A stretch of 64,000 bases of DNA from Candidatus Nitrosopelagicus sp. (GTDB lineage Archaea; Thermoproteota; Nitrososphaeria; Nitrososphaerales; Nitrosopumilaceae). The notes below the pieces were generated by a model, which was not told the origin of the DNA, searched no databases, and saw nothing but the letters and a program-made list of their open reading frames with translations. The DNA lies in assembly GCA_028345965.1 (NCBI GenBank), contig JAOMEP010000002.1, positions 1 to 64,000 of the forward strand, written 5' to 3'. A program made the translations under genes and the position numbers. This document shows positions 10,301-17,437 of this stretch, one piece after another. Every line of letters begins with the position of its first letter. Positions within the stretch are counted from its first letter, which is position 1.

Positions 10301-10693
10301 TCCTTGTAGGGGGGCAATTGTCACACCTTCTGTTACAATAGCTAATCCAACCCTGACTGCATGATCTAATCTATCTTCTAAACTTGCATCTGGAGATTGG
10401 TACTTTCCTAATGCAATTTCCTTTGACATTATCAAAGCAGCATTTTCTTTTCCGGTTTTATCTAATAATTCGCGAAGGGGCGTAGAAATGTCAATATCAT
10501 GCATTTTAGCTACTCGTTCCGCCAAATCAAATGCGATTTTCGGCTCTATTATTCCAGAAGAGTCTAAAAGCGTTGATTTTGCAACTGCTGCGGTCTCAAA
10601 TTCCTTGTAGACCTGTTGTGATAGTTCTTCATAGTAGTCAGAGTAATTTTGAGGAACCTTGATTTCTTTAAGATAATTTGCGGTAGTAGACAT
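7316..10693 (-). CDS. polC: DNA polymerase D large subunit DP2
   Basis: This is the 1125-residue catalytic subunit of the archaeal replicative polymerase PolD. The catalytic-core acidic motif DADGDADSV lies near residue 874 and is not interrupted by an intein, which is frequent at this site in other archaea. Two cysteine-rich zinc modules are visible: one at about 635-680 with several CxxC pairs, and a C-terminal one (CTACGAKY ... CTCGHK) near 1050-1075. The N-terminal half has the usual AGPMRSAGGTESA motif. The partner DP1 is at 15122-16597. The start overlaps nothing and follows the GGGP synthase gene by 8 nt. Confidence 0.96.
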   Translation of the reverse strand: MSTTANYLKEIKVPQNYSDYYEELSQQVYKEFETAAVAKSTLLDSSGIIEPKIAFDLAERVAKMHDIDISTPLRELLDKTGKENAALIMSKEIALGKYQSPDASLEDRLDHAVRVGLAIVTEGVTIAPLQGISEIKIKNNKDGSQYLSVSIAGPMRSAGGTESAVTMLIADHVRRAVGLEKYQADCFDDETGRFVEELRIYESEAKQSFQFHVSDDDIKTVISNLPVELEGEGTDPDEVVNHRNMTRIKTDRVRGGALRVLNDGLIGRSKKLLKRIEKYNLEGWEWLNDVQGAVQKGESGDDASEKRMREVITGRSVLSMPNKIGGFRLRYGRACNTGFASVGLHPVIAEILDHTIAVGTQIKLDKPSKGATVAFVDSLETPIVRLKGGDVVKIQDTEHGIQIKNDIEKILHLGDILITFGDFLENNAELIPTPMVEEVWTEHLKAKLSKHDERLEFLTKTPTFVDAILLSKELKIPLHPKFLYYWDFITTKELEKISNPILKSENEIHYEISTKQILENLGIPHKVADDKIIISGIDVQILNHLIFGATLNFDTTKSVLELLTETTGIEIKNKFSKSIGVRIGRPEKAAPRLMKPPVHVLFPVAEKGGITRDILKAAVASESFFTNLNNRRCTNCNIPSIGIVCSKCGNKTTKFYICRICKDELETPHCEKCKRDANGFSYKQFPLKQNLMAAQEKLGIRAKAPFKGVDKLINQEKIPEPLEKGLIRQKFGLSAFKDGTVRFDATNSPLTHFKLSWIGTTVEQITKLGYENDIDGNPITNDEQLIELKMQDVIIPLESAEYLVNVSKYVDFELQKFFGKQPFYNLKDTQDLLGHLVIGLAPHTSVGITGRLIGYTKTHVCFASPIWHSAKRRDADGDADSVMLLLDALLNFSRQFLSDKIGGLMDAPLLIQPIVLPHEAQTQAHNFEVAKEFPLEFYESSLNNEKSGDIKNIETLAMRKDTGDENIFYDHFFTHNTTTLTTSKSRSAYSTLESMVDKLDLQIRNADIINAVETRDIVSYLIQTHLIPDIMGNIRAYAKQKFRCTACGAKYRRMPLLQKCTCGHKLLQTITRPSIEKYLPLAKKLVTKYDVDPYLKGRIMTLSDEIELLFGKGDGSQQLLTDFVN

Positions 10694-10701
10694 GTAGAAG
10701 G

Positions 10702-11442
10702 TTAGTTTTTGATGGCTTTGGCTATTTCGGTTAGTTTTTCCAAGTTCTTACTATCCTCAAGAAGGGTTCCAATTACCAAAGCATCTGCTCCTGCATCAGT
10801 TAATGATTTTGCGGTTTGAGCATCACGAATGCCTCCACCTACGATTAAAAATCCTTGAAAGACCTTTCTTACAGTTGCAACCATTTCTGGAGTTACGTTG
10901 GTTTTTGCACCAGAACCTGCCTCCAAATAGACAAATCTCATACCAAGGAATTGGGCTGCTAAAGAGTATGCAGCTGCGATTTTCGGCTTATCAAATGGTA
11001 TCCCTCTAACATTACCTACAAACCAAGCAGATGTGCCTTCTCCAATCACCAAATAGGATGTTGGGAGAGGTTCTAAACCAAATTTGAGGACGTTTGGAGC
11101 ACCAAGGGCTTGTGCCTGTGTGATGTAATATGGATTCTCAGAGTTCATTAAGGAACTAAACAGTATGGCGTCTGCCTGAGGCACAACGCCGGTAATGTTG
11201 CCAGGAAATAGAATAATTGGAATATTTACTGCACTTTTGAGGTTTTTGACTACCTCGGCCATCTCCATCTGATCAGTTGCAGATGAACCACCTACCAGTA
11301 TTGATGTGGCACCTATTTCCTCAACATCTTTGGCTAGTTTTACAGCAGAATCTATCTGAGATACCTCTGAATCGATTAATACGAATAGTAATGGTGATTT
11401 TTTACGCTCAGAAATGAGTAATTCTTCTACTTTTCCAGTCAT
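10702..11442 (-). CDS. Geranylgeranylglyceryl phosphate synthase
   Basis: This is a 246-residue TIM-barrel enzyme that joins geranylgeranyl diphosphate to sn-glycerol 1-phosphate, the first ether bond of archaeal membrane lipids. Visible signatures are VGGSSATD, ILFPGN, YLEAGSGA and the phosphate-binding VGGGIRD followed by ADALVIGT. The gene sits directly upstream of the PolD large subunit (8-nt gap) on the same strand and is likely cotranscribed with it. The product assignment is strong. Confidence 0.94.
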   Translation of the reverse strand: MTGKVEELLISERKKSPLLFVLIDSEVSQIDSAVKLAKDVEEIGATSILVGGSSATDQMEMAEVVKNLKSAVNIPIILFPGNITGVVPQADAILFSSLMNSENPYYITQAQALGAPNVLKFGLEPLPTSYLVIGEGTSAWFVGNVRGIPFDKPKIAAAYSLAAQFLGMRFVYLEAGSGAKTNVTPEMVATVRKVFQGFLIVGGGIRDAQTAKSLTDAGADALVIGTLLEDSKNLEKLTEIAKAIKN

Positions 11443-11506
11443 GCTTCACGTTTAATGATGACCCTTTAAGTTTTATTCAAGTATCGGTATACAGATTTGT
11501 ATAGCT

Positions 11507-11869
11507 ATGAGCGACCTTAGTAATTCTAATTTTTCTAATATTTTAAAGGAAATCATCAAAAAATCACTGTTTACAGAGAGACAAATTGAAATTATTCTAA
11601 AATCAAAGAATCTTTCTGATGTCGAATTTACTATGACTAAAGGCGCCTATTACAGGCAGGTTTCTCAGTCCAGGAATAAGCTTTCAGGCTTGTATTATTC
11701 ATTCATAGTTCTAGGCATACTAGGCGTGGTTTTGCCTGATGATATTGATGTAATATCACAACTTTCCGAACGAATGAGTGTGATAAAAGATGGTGATGTT
11801 TTCCCTGAGAAGGAACAAGAAATCATTAGTGTGATAGAGCGTGTAGTCAAACAGACTACAGCAATGTGA
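11507..11869 (+). CDS. Small helical protein, possible HTH regulator
   Basis: This is a 120-residue protein. Residues about 20-75 (LFTERQIEIILKSK, then GAYYRQVSQSRNKLSGL) look like a helix-turn-helix of the sigma-region-4 kind, with TERQIEII as a possible lead helix. The C-terminal half is helical and acidic. It is divergent from the GGGP synthase gene. It belongs to a set of small putative DNA-binding proteins lying between the PolD large subunit and the candidate origin. The HTH call is a by-eye impression, and no family is recognised. Confidence 0.6.
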   Translation: MSDLSNSNFSNILKEIIKKSLFTERQIEIILKSKNLSDVEFTMTKGAYYRQVSQSRNKLSGLYYSFIVLGILGVVLPDDIDVISQLSERMSVIKDGDVFPEKEQEIISVIERVVKQTTAM

Positions 11870-11983
11870 TTTTGTGCCTATGAGGAATGTTTCTTGTGTA
11901 ATAGTGTGATGAGGTTTTGGTTACTCTAAGTGTGAAATAATGTTGTCCTATCACGATAAATCACAAATTCCTCATGATATGTC

Positions 11984-12577
11984 ATGTTAGTTGAGATTCC
12001 AGACCTAGACGTGATATTCGGTCTCATATTGGCCTTCATAGGCGGATTATTCACATTATTCGTTTATTCTAAATTAAAGGCAGTTTCAGCCTCTAACAAC
12101 CAAACAAAGGCAGATTCAGAGCGTTTAGAATTCTATGAAAGACAGTTAATTGATCTTAAAATCAAATTAGATGCTATTGACTTGGAAAATCTTAGCTTTT
12201 CTCAAGAAATACCACAAAATGTTGTAAGAAATGAGGAAAAAACAGTCCAAGTTGTAGAGAAACAGGTACAAATTGTGCCTGAGCAGGTCCCAGTTCAACC
12301 TAGAGTAGAGAGAACACCTAACATGAGCAGTGGTGATATTGTCGAGGCAGTATTGAGACTAATCACAGACAGGTCACGCACATCACGTGATATTCAAATC
12401 ACACTAGGTAAGAGTAGAGAGCATATTTCCAGGACGATGAAGAAAATGTCTGATGATGGATTGGTGGAGAGAAACACCAACGCAAAACCATACAGCTACT
12501 CAATTACTCAAACTGGCCTTTCCAGGTTGTCTGGAACAGGTACAACACCTCAGACTATAGCCCCACAGACCTCCTAG
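11984..12577 (+). CDS. Membrane-anchored winged-helix protein
   Basis: This 197-residue protein has an N-terminal membrane helix (about 8-29), a short coiled-coil stretch (about 36-66), a Val/Gln/Glu/Pro-rich linker (about 75-110), then a winged-helix domain (about 113-180). In that domain SRDIQITLGKSREHISRTMKKMSDDGLVERN is a classic MarR-like recognition helix and wing. A Thr/Pro-rich tail ends the protein. It could be a membrane-tethered DNA-binding protein. Its place about 1.2 kb from the candidate origin makes a chromosome-tethering role conceivable, but that is inference. Confidence 0.7.
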   Translation: MLVEIPDLDVIFGLILAFIGGLFTLFVYSKLKAVSASNNQTKADSERLEFYERQLIDLKIKLDAIDLENLSFSQEIPQNVVRNEEKTVQVVEKQVQIVPEQVPVQPRVERTPNMSSGDIVEAVLRLITDRSRTSRDIQITLGKSREHISRTMKKMSDDGLVERNTNAKPYSYSITQTGLSRLSGTGTTPQTIAPQTS

Positions 12578-12724
12578 TTGGATAAAATCAAGGTAATTTT
12601 TATGATCTAAAAGGTTTTTTGACTTTATTGAATTGTGTTTGAGATGTTGATTTTTTGGGGCTTTACTCATATTTTCTATTGTAATTTATGATATAATTAT
12701 AAACATAATTAATTAATACTAGTT

Positions 12725-12741
12725 TATCATATATTATGATA
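12725..12741. promoter_or_regulatory. Near-palindrome at the AbrB-like gene start
   Basis: TATCATATATTATGATA is close to a perfect inverted repeat and ends at the first base of the AbrB-like start codon. AbrB/MazE-like proteins often autoregulate by binding such sites. The 12-mer ATATTATGATAT inside it also occurs before the phosphatase gene at 52454. The symmetry is seen; the operator role is inferred. Confidence 0.4.
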
Positions 12742-12899
12742 TGAGTGAGGTACCTGAAGAATTAGTAAAGATAACATCAGGTGGAACCATCTCCATACCT
12801 AAGCAATTTAGACGATATTTAGAGATGCAGAAGGGTGATTACCTCAAAATAGGCCTGGAAGGAGACCATTTAGTGGTCCGAAAAGTGCGTATTTCTTAG
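12741..12899 (+). CDS. AbrB/SpoVT-like DNA-binding protein
   Basis: This 52-residue protein, translated by hand, reads MSEVPEELVKITSGG, then TISIPKQFRRYLEMQKGDYL, then a short beta-rich end. The pattern 'TIxIPKxFRxxLxxxxGDxLxI' is the swapped-hairpin AbrB fold found in transition-state regulators and MazE-type antitoxins. No toxin gene is adjacent, so a chromosomal regulator is more likely than an antitoxin. Its stop overlaps the convergent winged-helix gene at 12896 by 4 nt. The upstream 160 bp is strongly AT-rich with a near-palindrome at the start codon. Confidence 0.72.
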   Translation: MSEVPEELVKITSGGTISIPKQFRRYLEMQKGDYLKIGLEGDHLVVRKVRIS

Positions 12900-13297
12900 T
12901 TTTCTGAAAGTTTTGGGGCGGTATTTGTGAGTTTTAGAGTGTGATAAGCCCATTCTCTGCCTTTTTTGGCTCTTTCAACCTTGTTTTTAGAGGTAAATCT
13001 GGCCAAATATGTCGAAATTACACTAAGTTTGATTGGTTGGTTGTACTCATCCTCATACTTCTCTAGTATGTCTGAAGAGGTGAATTTGCCGGTTGGGTAG
13101 TATTTGTCTACTATATGCCATATCTTACCCCCAACTGACTCTACCCCAGGGTTGTCTGCGGTTTCTTCAATATTCATCAAGTCTAGTAAATCGAAAATTT
13201 TGAGGACTTTATCACGATTGATGTTACCCTCCAAGTTGAACTTGTATTTGGCTCCATCCTTGTCCTCTAGATCTATTCTAATTCTTTTTCCTGCCAT
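12896..13297 (-). CDS. Winged-helix-like protein beside the candidate origin
   Basis: This is a 133-residue protein with a basic N-terminus (GKRIRIDLEDKDG), an acidic middle (LLDLMNIEETADNP), and a C-terminal half (about 60-118) that looks like a winged helix: FTSSDILEKYEDEY, then KLSVISTYLARFTSKNKVERAKKGREWAYH. No named family is recognised. It is transcribed away from the candidate origin, so its promoter and that of orc1 would share the same gap. A role in replication control is a guess from position alone. Confidence 0.65.
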   Translation of the reverse strand: MAGKRIRIDLEDKDGAKYKFNLEGNINRDKVLKIFDLLDLMNIEETADNPGVESVGGKIWHIVDKYYPTGKFTSSDILEKYEDEYNQPIKLSVISTYLARFTSKNKVERAKKGREWAYHTLKLTNTAPKLSEN

Positions 13298-13451
13298 TCA
13301 GATCAATTAGGATCCAACCTTAACTCATCAACTGATCTTCTGAGATTTGTTAACTAACAGGTTTGTTAACATTGACTGCCTAGCCCACGCCTGAGTGTTT
13401 TTTTGTTATTAACAAAATCATTCCTATACCCTCTAAAATTGGGGTGATTTT

Positions 13452-13483
13452 ACGCCTAGACTGGAAATAAAGGGGTGATTTTA
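13452..13483 (+). promoter_or_regulatory. ORB-like origin recognition box 1
   Basis: ACGCCTAGACTGGAAATAAA is followed by GGGGTGATTTTA. The CTGGAAA core followed by a G-string resembles the archaeal Orc1/Cdc6 origin recognition box (TGGAAAC-A-AGGGGT type). The G-string faces the AT-rich core to its right. The 12-mer GGGGTGATTTTA occurs also at 13441-13452, perhaps the remnant of a further box. Confidence 0.7.
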
Positions 13484-13512
13484 CAATGTTAACAATGTTA
13501 ACAGCCATCTTC

Positions 13513-13541
13513 ACGCCTAGACTGGAAATATGGGGGTAAAA
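13513..13541 (+). promoter_or_regulatory. ORB-like origin recognition box 2
   Basis: ACGCCTAGACTGGAAATA is identical to box 1 over 18 bases and is followed by TGGGGGTAAAA. The spacing from box 1 is 61 bp and the orientation is the same. It is likely a second Orc1/Cdc6 binding site. Confidence 0.7.
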
Positions 13542-13598
13542 TGGGCTTCTTTTCACTTTCCTTAACACATCCTTAACAGTTGTTAACTACCTTCCAGG

Positions 13599-13660
13599 CC
13601 TTTTAGTTTTTTATAAAATTCCCTCACAAATTTCATTTTTTGTTTTTATTTTTTGATATC
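13599..13660. other. AT-rich stretch, possible DNA unwinding element
   Basis: A T-run-rich, nearly GC-free segment lies between ORB-like box 2 and the inverted box 3. In archaeal origins the duplex unwinding element lies between inward-facing ORBs, and this fits. The composition is seen; its role is inferred. Confidence 0.55.
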
Positions 13661-13661
13661 C

Positions 13662-13682
13662 CACACACCTATCTTTCCAGTG
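13662..13682 (-). promoter_or_regulatory. ORB-like origin recognition box 3, inverted
   Basis: On the minus strand this reads CACTGGAAAGATAGGTGTGT. It shares the CTGGAAA core and a weaker G-rich end with boxes 1 and 2, in the opposite orientation, so its G-rich end faces the AT-rich stretch. It is more degenerate than the other two. Confidence 0.5.
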
Positions 13683-13769
13683 TTGCCTTTTCTAATTTTT
13701 TTTAAATGAGAATTCATATTCATACTAATTTTATTTTATTTTATTATACAATCTAGTTTATCATTAGAA

Positions 13770-15125
13770 ATGAAGGTGTCTGGGAGCGATCCTATCGATC
13801 TGAGAAGAGTCAACAAGAACGATCAGTCTTGTGAAGTTTTTCAAAAAGATCAGTTGAACTGTTGTTTTGAAATACAATATGATCTCAACATGAGTACAAC
13901 CACCATCGATCCAATTGACCGTCTTTTAGATGCAGCCCAAAACGGCAAAACCCTAATCAAGAATAGAGACGTACTTCACTTCACATTTATGCCTAATCAG
14001 ATACTTCACAGGGACCCTGAGCAGGAAAAAATCACTCAATCTTTACTTCCAATTTTAATGGAATCAAGACCATCAAACTTACTGGTGTATGGCAAGCCTG
14101 GAACAGGCAAGACTCTGGTAATTAAGAAAGTACTCTCAAAAATCCAAAAAAGGGTTGAAGAGGGATCATTTCCAATTAAACTAGCATATACAAACGCAAA
14201 ACAAGAGACAACCCTATACGGACTATTGGTCTCCTTTGGAAGACAACTAGGCCTAGGAAGTCAAAAAACAAACGATGAAAAGATGTGGCTTCCAAGCACA
14301 GGCCTATCAATAAGTGAAGTATTCAACAGAATTCTCTATGTTTTAGACAAGAATGAAACAAACGCAGTATTCGTAATTGATGAAATTGATTACTTGGCAG
14401 AATTAATCCAAAAAACAGGTAAAGATGTTTTATACCAAATTACCAGAGCAAACGAGCGATTAACCACAGGCTCATTAACACTAATTGGTGTATCAAATGA
14501 CCTCACCTTCAAAGAAAGACTAGATCCACGCGTCATTAGCAGTTTGAGTGAAGAAGAAGTCATATTCACAAATTACAATCTACCTCAAATCAAAGAGATA
14601 TTGGATGCCCGAATCGAGGTGGCATTTGAACAAAACATAGTCTCAGATGCAGCATTAAACCTCTGTTCTGCTATGGCTGGAAGAGAATCAGGAGACGCTA
14701 GACGTGCATTGGACCTTCTTCGAGTAGCAGCCGAGATAGCAGAAAGAACCCAAATGCCAACCGTCTCAGAAGACCATATCAGAATGGCAGCAGAAAAGAT
14801 TGAGGAAAACAAAGAGGTTGTAGCACTTCGCTCCTACCCATTACATGAAAAGTTACTAATCTTAGCAATTATGAAATCATCAGAGATATCCACAGGAGAA
14901 GTATATTCAACCTACAAAAATCTCTGTAAAGATATTCGCCAAAAAGAACTCACTCAAAGAAGAGTTACTCAAATGCTCAGTGAGATAGAAATGTCAGGAA
15001 TTATTGCTGGCAGAATCGTCCACCAAGGCACGCATGGAAATACAAAGAAATTCAGAATTACGGTCTCACCAGATATGGTAAAAACTACCTTCAAAGATGA
15101 GATGCTACTACAAGATATCCTCTAA
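13770..15125 (+). CDS. cdc6: Orc1/Cdc6 replication initiator
   Basis: This AAA+ initiator binds origin boxes and loads MCM. In the 451-residue long form the Walker A loop GKPGTGKT is near residue 107, Walker B VFVIDEIDY near 202 and sensor 1 IGVSNDL near 244. The C-terminal third is the winged-helix DNA-binding domain. The start is uncertain: ATG at 13770 follows a TATA-like TTATTATACAA by about 25 nt, but ATG at 13890 gives MSTTTIDPIDRLLDAA, the more usual N-terminus (411 residues). Its stop overlaps the convergent DP1 gene by 4 nt. Confidence 0.93.
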   Translation: MKVSGSDPIDLRRVNKNDQSCEVFQKDQLNCCFEIQYDLNMSTTTIDPIDRLLDAAQNGKTLIKNRDVLHFTFMPNQILHRDPEQEKITQSLLPILMESRPSNLLVYGKPGTGKTLVIKKVLSKIQKRVEEGSFPIKLAYTNAKQETTLYGLLVSFGRQLGLGSQKTNDEKMWLPSTGLSISEVFNRILYVLDKNETNAVFVIDEIDYLAELIQKTGKDVLYQITRANERLTTGSLTLIGVSNDLTFKERLDPRVISSLSEEEVIFTNYNLPQIKEILDARIEVAFEQNIVSDAALNLCSAMAGRESGDARRALDLLRVAAEIAERTQMPTVSEDHIRMAAEKIEENKEVVALRSYPLHEKLLILAIMKSSEISTGEVYSTYKNLCKDIRQKELTQRRVTQMLSEIEMSGIIAGRIVHQGTHGNTKKFRITVSPDMVKTTFKDEMLLQDIL

Positions 15126-16597
15126 CTGAGTTGTTGTGGCTCTGCATGTTTTGGTTCAATAAAGTCTGACTCTTGAACACGAAAATCCTTTTGGTAAACC
15201 TTCATTGTTTGTAGATTTACTATAATGGCCATTCCTGGGGTGGGTGTAATTCCTACACTTTCTTGGAAATCTGTCTGTCTTTGCCAAGCTCCTGAATTGA
15301 CTATCAAAACCCCTTTGTACATGTCTAGTCCCACAAAATGAACATGTCCTGAATGGAAGATGTCTGGAATATCATCAATTACCATCATATCTTCAGTTTC
15401 TGGTGCAATTGGGGTTCTACTTCCGTAAATCGGGCTCATATGTCTGGCTTTAAGAAAATGTCTCATTACAGCAGCTGGCTTGTCATAACTAACTCCAGGT
15501 GTGGTTCTGACCACATCATCTATTGATTGGCCATGATACATCAAAACCTTAACTCCGTTTAGTGAAACCATTGATGGATTTCCTAACATGAAGAAATTCT
15601 CCCTATCCCATAATTGAGAATTGTATATCTTTGGGATTGCAGGTTGTGGAAGAGCCTTTCTTCCTGCATCGTGGTTTCCAGATATGAGAAATACTTTGAT
15701 GTGCTTTGGTATCTTATCTAAAACCTCAAATGATTTTTTTAGTTGATCTTCTGTAGTGAATTGATTCAAAGTTTTTTCTTGGTTTGGGAAAACCCCAACT
15801 CCTTCTATCAAATCACCGCCTATTACAATAAATCTAATTTTTCTAGCTATTGGGTCTGCACTTGAAATCCAGTTGATAAATTCTGATAACTCCTCTTCCA
15901 TGAAGAACTTACTTCCAACATGCAAATCTGATAAAAATACAGCATAAGTCTCAGTTTTTGAGCGATTTGTGGTATGTTCTGGTATGTCTGGGAGAAGAAT
16001 TTCTTTTGCAAAAAATCCACCATTTTTGGCAGGAACTATCTTAAACATTGCAAATTGGTCCATGAGTAAAGTATCTGCGGTATCTTTCAAGTCTCCTTCA
16101 AAGACCACTATCTCCATTGAACTGGTAGGGTCTTCTAGAGTGATTTTTGTAATATTTCTATCCGACTTTCTATCTGAAACTAATCCCCACACGAATAATT
16201 CATCATCATTTTTTGTGGTTGATTTGACAGATTCAATATCTTTGATCTTTTTTGATTCTGGTCTATCAGACATTATTTGTTTTAATTTGTTAAATCTGCT
16301 AGCAAATAATTTGCCATATCCCTCCACACCTTCTGCTGAAGTAATCTTATCTGTAGGATCTGATAAAATCTCAAATTCCACCTGATGTTCTTCATCATCC
16401 TTTATTCCCAGATAAATCTCAAAATCTTCTTCATTTATCAAAAATTGCTTTTGTTTTGTCTTTTCTTTAACTACATCTTTGATAATCTGAGCCAATTCTT
16501 TAACGTTAATTTTATGTAAAATTTCTAGTGCATCTGGATGGATCTGAAATCCTTTATTTAATGCATAACTAACAGCTGAGGAAATTTCTTCATCCAT
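15122..16597 (-). CDS. polB: DNA polymerase D small subunit DP1
   Basis: This is the 491-residue proofreading subunit of PolD. The C-terminal calcineurin-like phosphoesterase domain shows FLSDLHVGS near 222, GGDLIEG near 260, GNHDAG near 305 and SGHVHF near 417, which bind the two metals of the 3'-5' exonuclease. The middle of the protein (about 110-210) fits an OB fold. The N-terminus contains a helical domain (about 1-60). It is convergent with orc1, next to the candidate origin, and the catalytic partner DP2 is 4.4 kb away. Confidence 0.96.
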   Translation of the reverse strand: MDEEISSAVSYALNKGFQIHPDALEILHKINVKELAQIIKDVVKEKTKQKQFLINEEDFEIYLGIKDDEEHQVEFEILSDPTDKITSAEGVEGYGKLFASRFNKLKQIMSDRPESKKIKDIESVKSTTKNDDELFVWGLVSDRKSDRNITKITLEDPTSSMEIVVFEGDLKDTADTLLMDQFAMFKIVPAKNGGFFAKEILLPDIPEHTTNRSKTETYAVFLSDLHVGSKFFMEEELSEFINWISSADPIARKIRFIVIGGDLIEGVGVFPNQEKTLNQFTTEDQLKKSFEVLDKIPKHIKVFLISGNHDAGRKALPQPAIPKIYNSQLWDRENFFMLGNPSMVSLNGVKVLMYHGQSIDDVVRTTPGVSYDKPAAVMRHFLKARHMSPIYGSRTPIAPETEDMMVIDDIPDIFHSGHVHFVGLDMYKGVLIVNSGAWQRQTDFQESVGITPTPGMAIIVNLQTMKVYQKDFRVQESDFIEPKHAEPQQLS

Positions 16598-16673
16598 TCC
16601 AAATAGTGATTAGAGTTTTAATTAAATCTGTTTTACAACAAAACCTCAAATATAGATCGATTAAACGTGCACC

Positions 16674-17204
16674 ATGTTAACAATGAAACGAATAATCTTA
16701 TTCTTCATTTTTACAGCAATTTTCACAGTCGTATATGGTGGCTCTGCAGTAACAAGTGAGCCTACTGAAGAAGAAATTGAAGAAGTAATGAGTTTCTTTG
16801 AAGAAATTATTGATACTATAGATGGAATTGGCATCTTTGTACATAATACAACAATAGCATTACCGATGTTTATTCCAGGTTTTGGTGTAGCTTGGGGATT
16901 GTTTTCAGCTTATTCAACGGGATTTGCATATTCTGCCATAGCAGCTTCAAATGCTCAAGTAGCCCAACTAAACCCGCTGGCAGTACTTTTGACACCATTT
17001 GGATTGATGGAGATGGCGTCCTATTCACTTGCAATGTCACGCAGTACGTTACTTGCAAAAGATGTATTTCAAAAAAATTGGAATCAAATTAAAAGCGATA
17101 AACTGATCATTTTAATCGAAATTGGCATTGTTGTAACATTATTGTTGATTGGTGGTATTGTCGAAATGTGGATGATAGAAACTGCGCAAGGAATGAACGG
17201 ATAG
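16674..17204 (+). CDS. SpoIIM-like (DUF95) membrane protein
   Basis: This is a 176-residue protein with an N-terminal hydrophobic segment (about 5-24), a short acidic stretch, then membrane helices at about 60-85, 95-122 and 142-168. The segment NTTIALPMFIPGFGVAWGLFSAYSTGF and the later PFGLMEMASYSLAMS match the pattern of the stage II sporulation protein M family, widespread in archaea that do not sporulate. The function in archaea is unknown. An internal ATG at 16683 is an alternative start that would better fit the TATA-like element near 16650. Confidence 0.75.
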   Translation: MLTMKRIILFFIFTAIFTVVYGGSAVTSEPTEEEIEEVMSFFEEIIDTIDGIGIFVHNTTIALPMFIPGFGVAWGLFSAYSTGFAYSAIAASNAQVAQLNPLAVLLTPFGLMEMASYSLAMSRSTLLAKDVFQKNWNQIKSDKLIILIEIGIVVTLLLIGGIVEMWMIETAQGMNG

Positions 17205-17234
17205 CATAAAATACTCACAATATCGAGAATTTGT

Positions 17235-17375
17235 ATGGCAAGCATGAAATGTGTAACATGTGGAATTGGATTTTTCTCAGCAGATGGAGGAGACAAATGT
17301 TCCAAATGTAGACCAAGTGTATCTCAAGGTACTGAGACTCACAGTGGATGCGGTTGTGGCGGGCACGACTGCTAA
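17235..17375 (+). CDS. Tiny zinc-ribbon protein
   Basis: This 46-residue protein was translated by hand. Cys6-x2-Cys9 and Cys22-x2-Cys25 form a zinc-ribbon, and the C-terminus ends in a Cys/Gly/His cluster (CGCGGHDC) that could bind another metal. It starts 30 nt after the SpoIIM-like gene on the same strand. I know of no function. The regular CxxC spacing and in-frame stop make it likely to be real. Confidence 0.65.
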   Translation: MASMKCVTCGIGFFSADGGDKCSKCRPSVSQGTETHSGCGCGGHDC

Positions 17376-17437
17376 CTCTTCTTTTTATCTAAATCACGTA
17401 ACATTTTTAGTCATAACGAATTTCATAAAATTCAGCT

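Larger units (their letters stand above)
13298..13769. other. Candidate chromosomal replication origin (oriC)
   Basis: This 472-bp gap has no convincing gene and lies immediately upstream of orc1/cdc6. It holds two direct ORB-like boxes (13452-13483 and 13513-13541), a third in reverse orientation (13662-13682), and between them an AT-rich stretch (about 13599-13660). Five GTTAAC hexamers lie between 13349 and 13587. The inward-facing G-strings around an AT-rich core match the layout known from other archaeal origins. The 62-residue minus-strand reading frame over 13380-13568 runs through the repeats and is judged non-coding. Confidence 0.75.

Noticed and set aside
13380-13568. 62-residue minus-strand frame in the origin gap
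   Set aside because: It runs through the ORB-like repeats, has a low-complexity composition, and no recognised motif.
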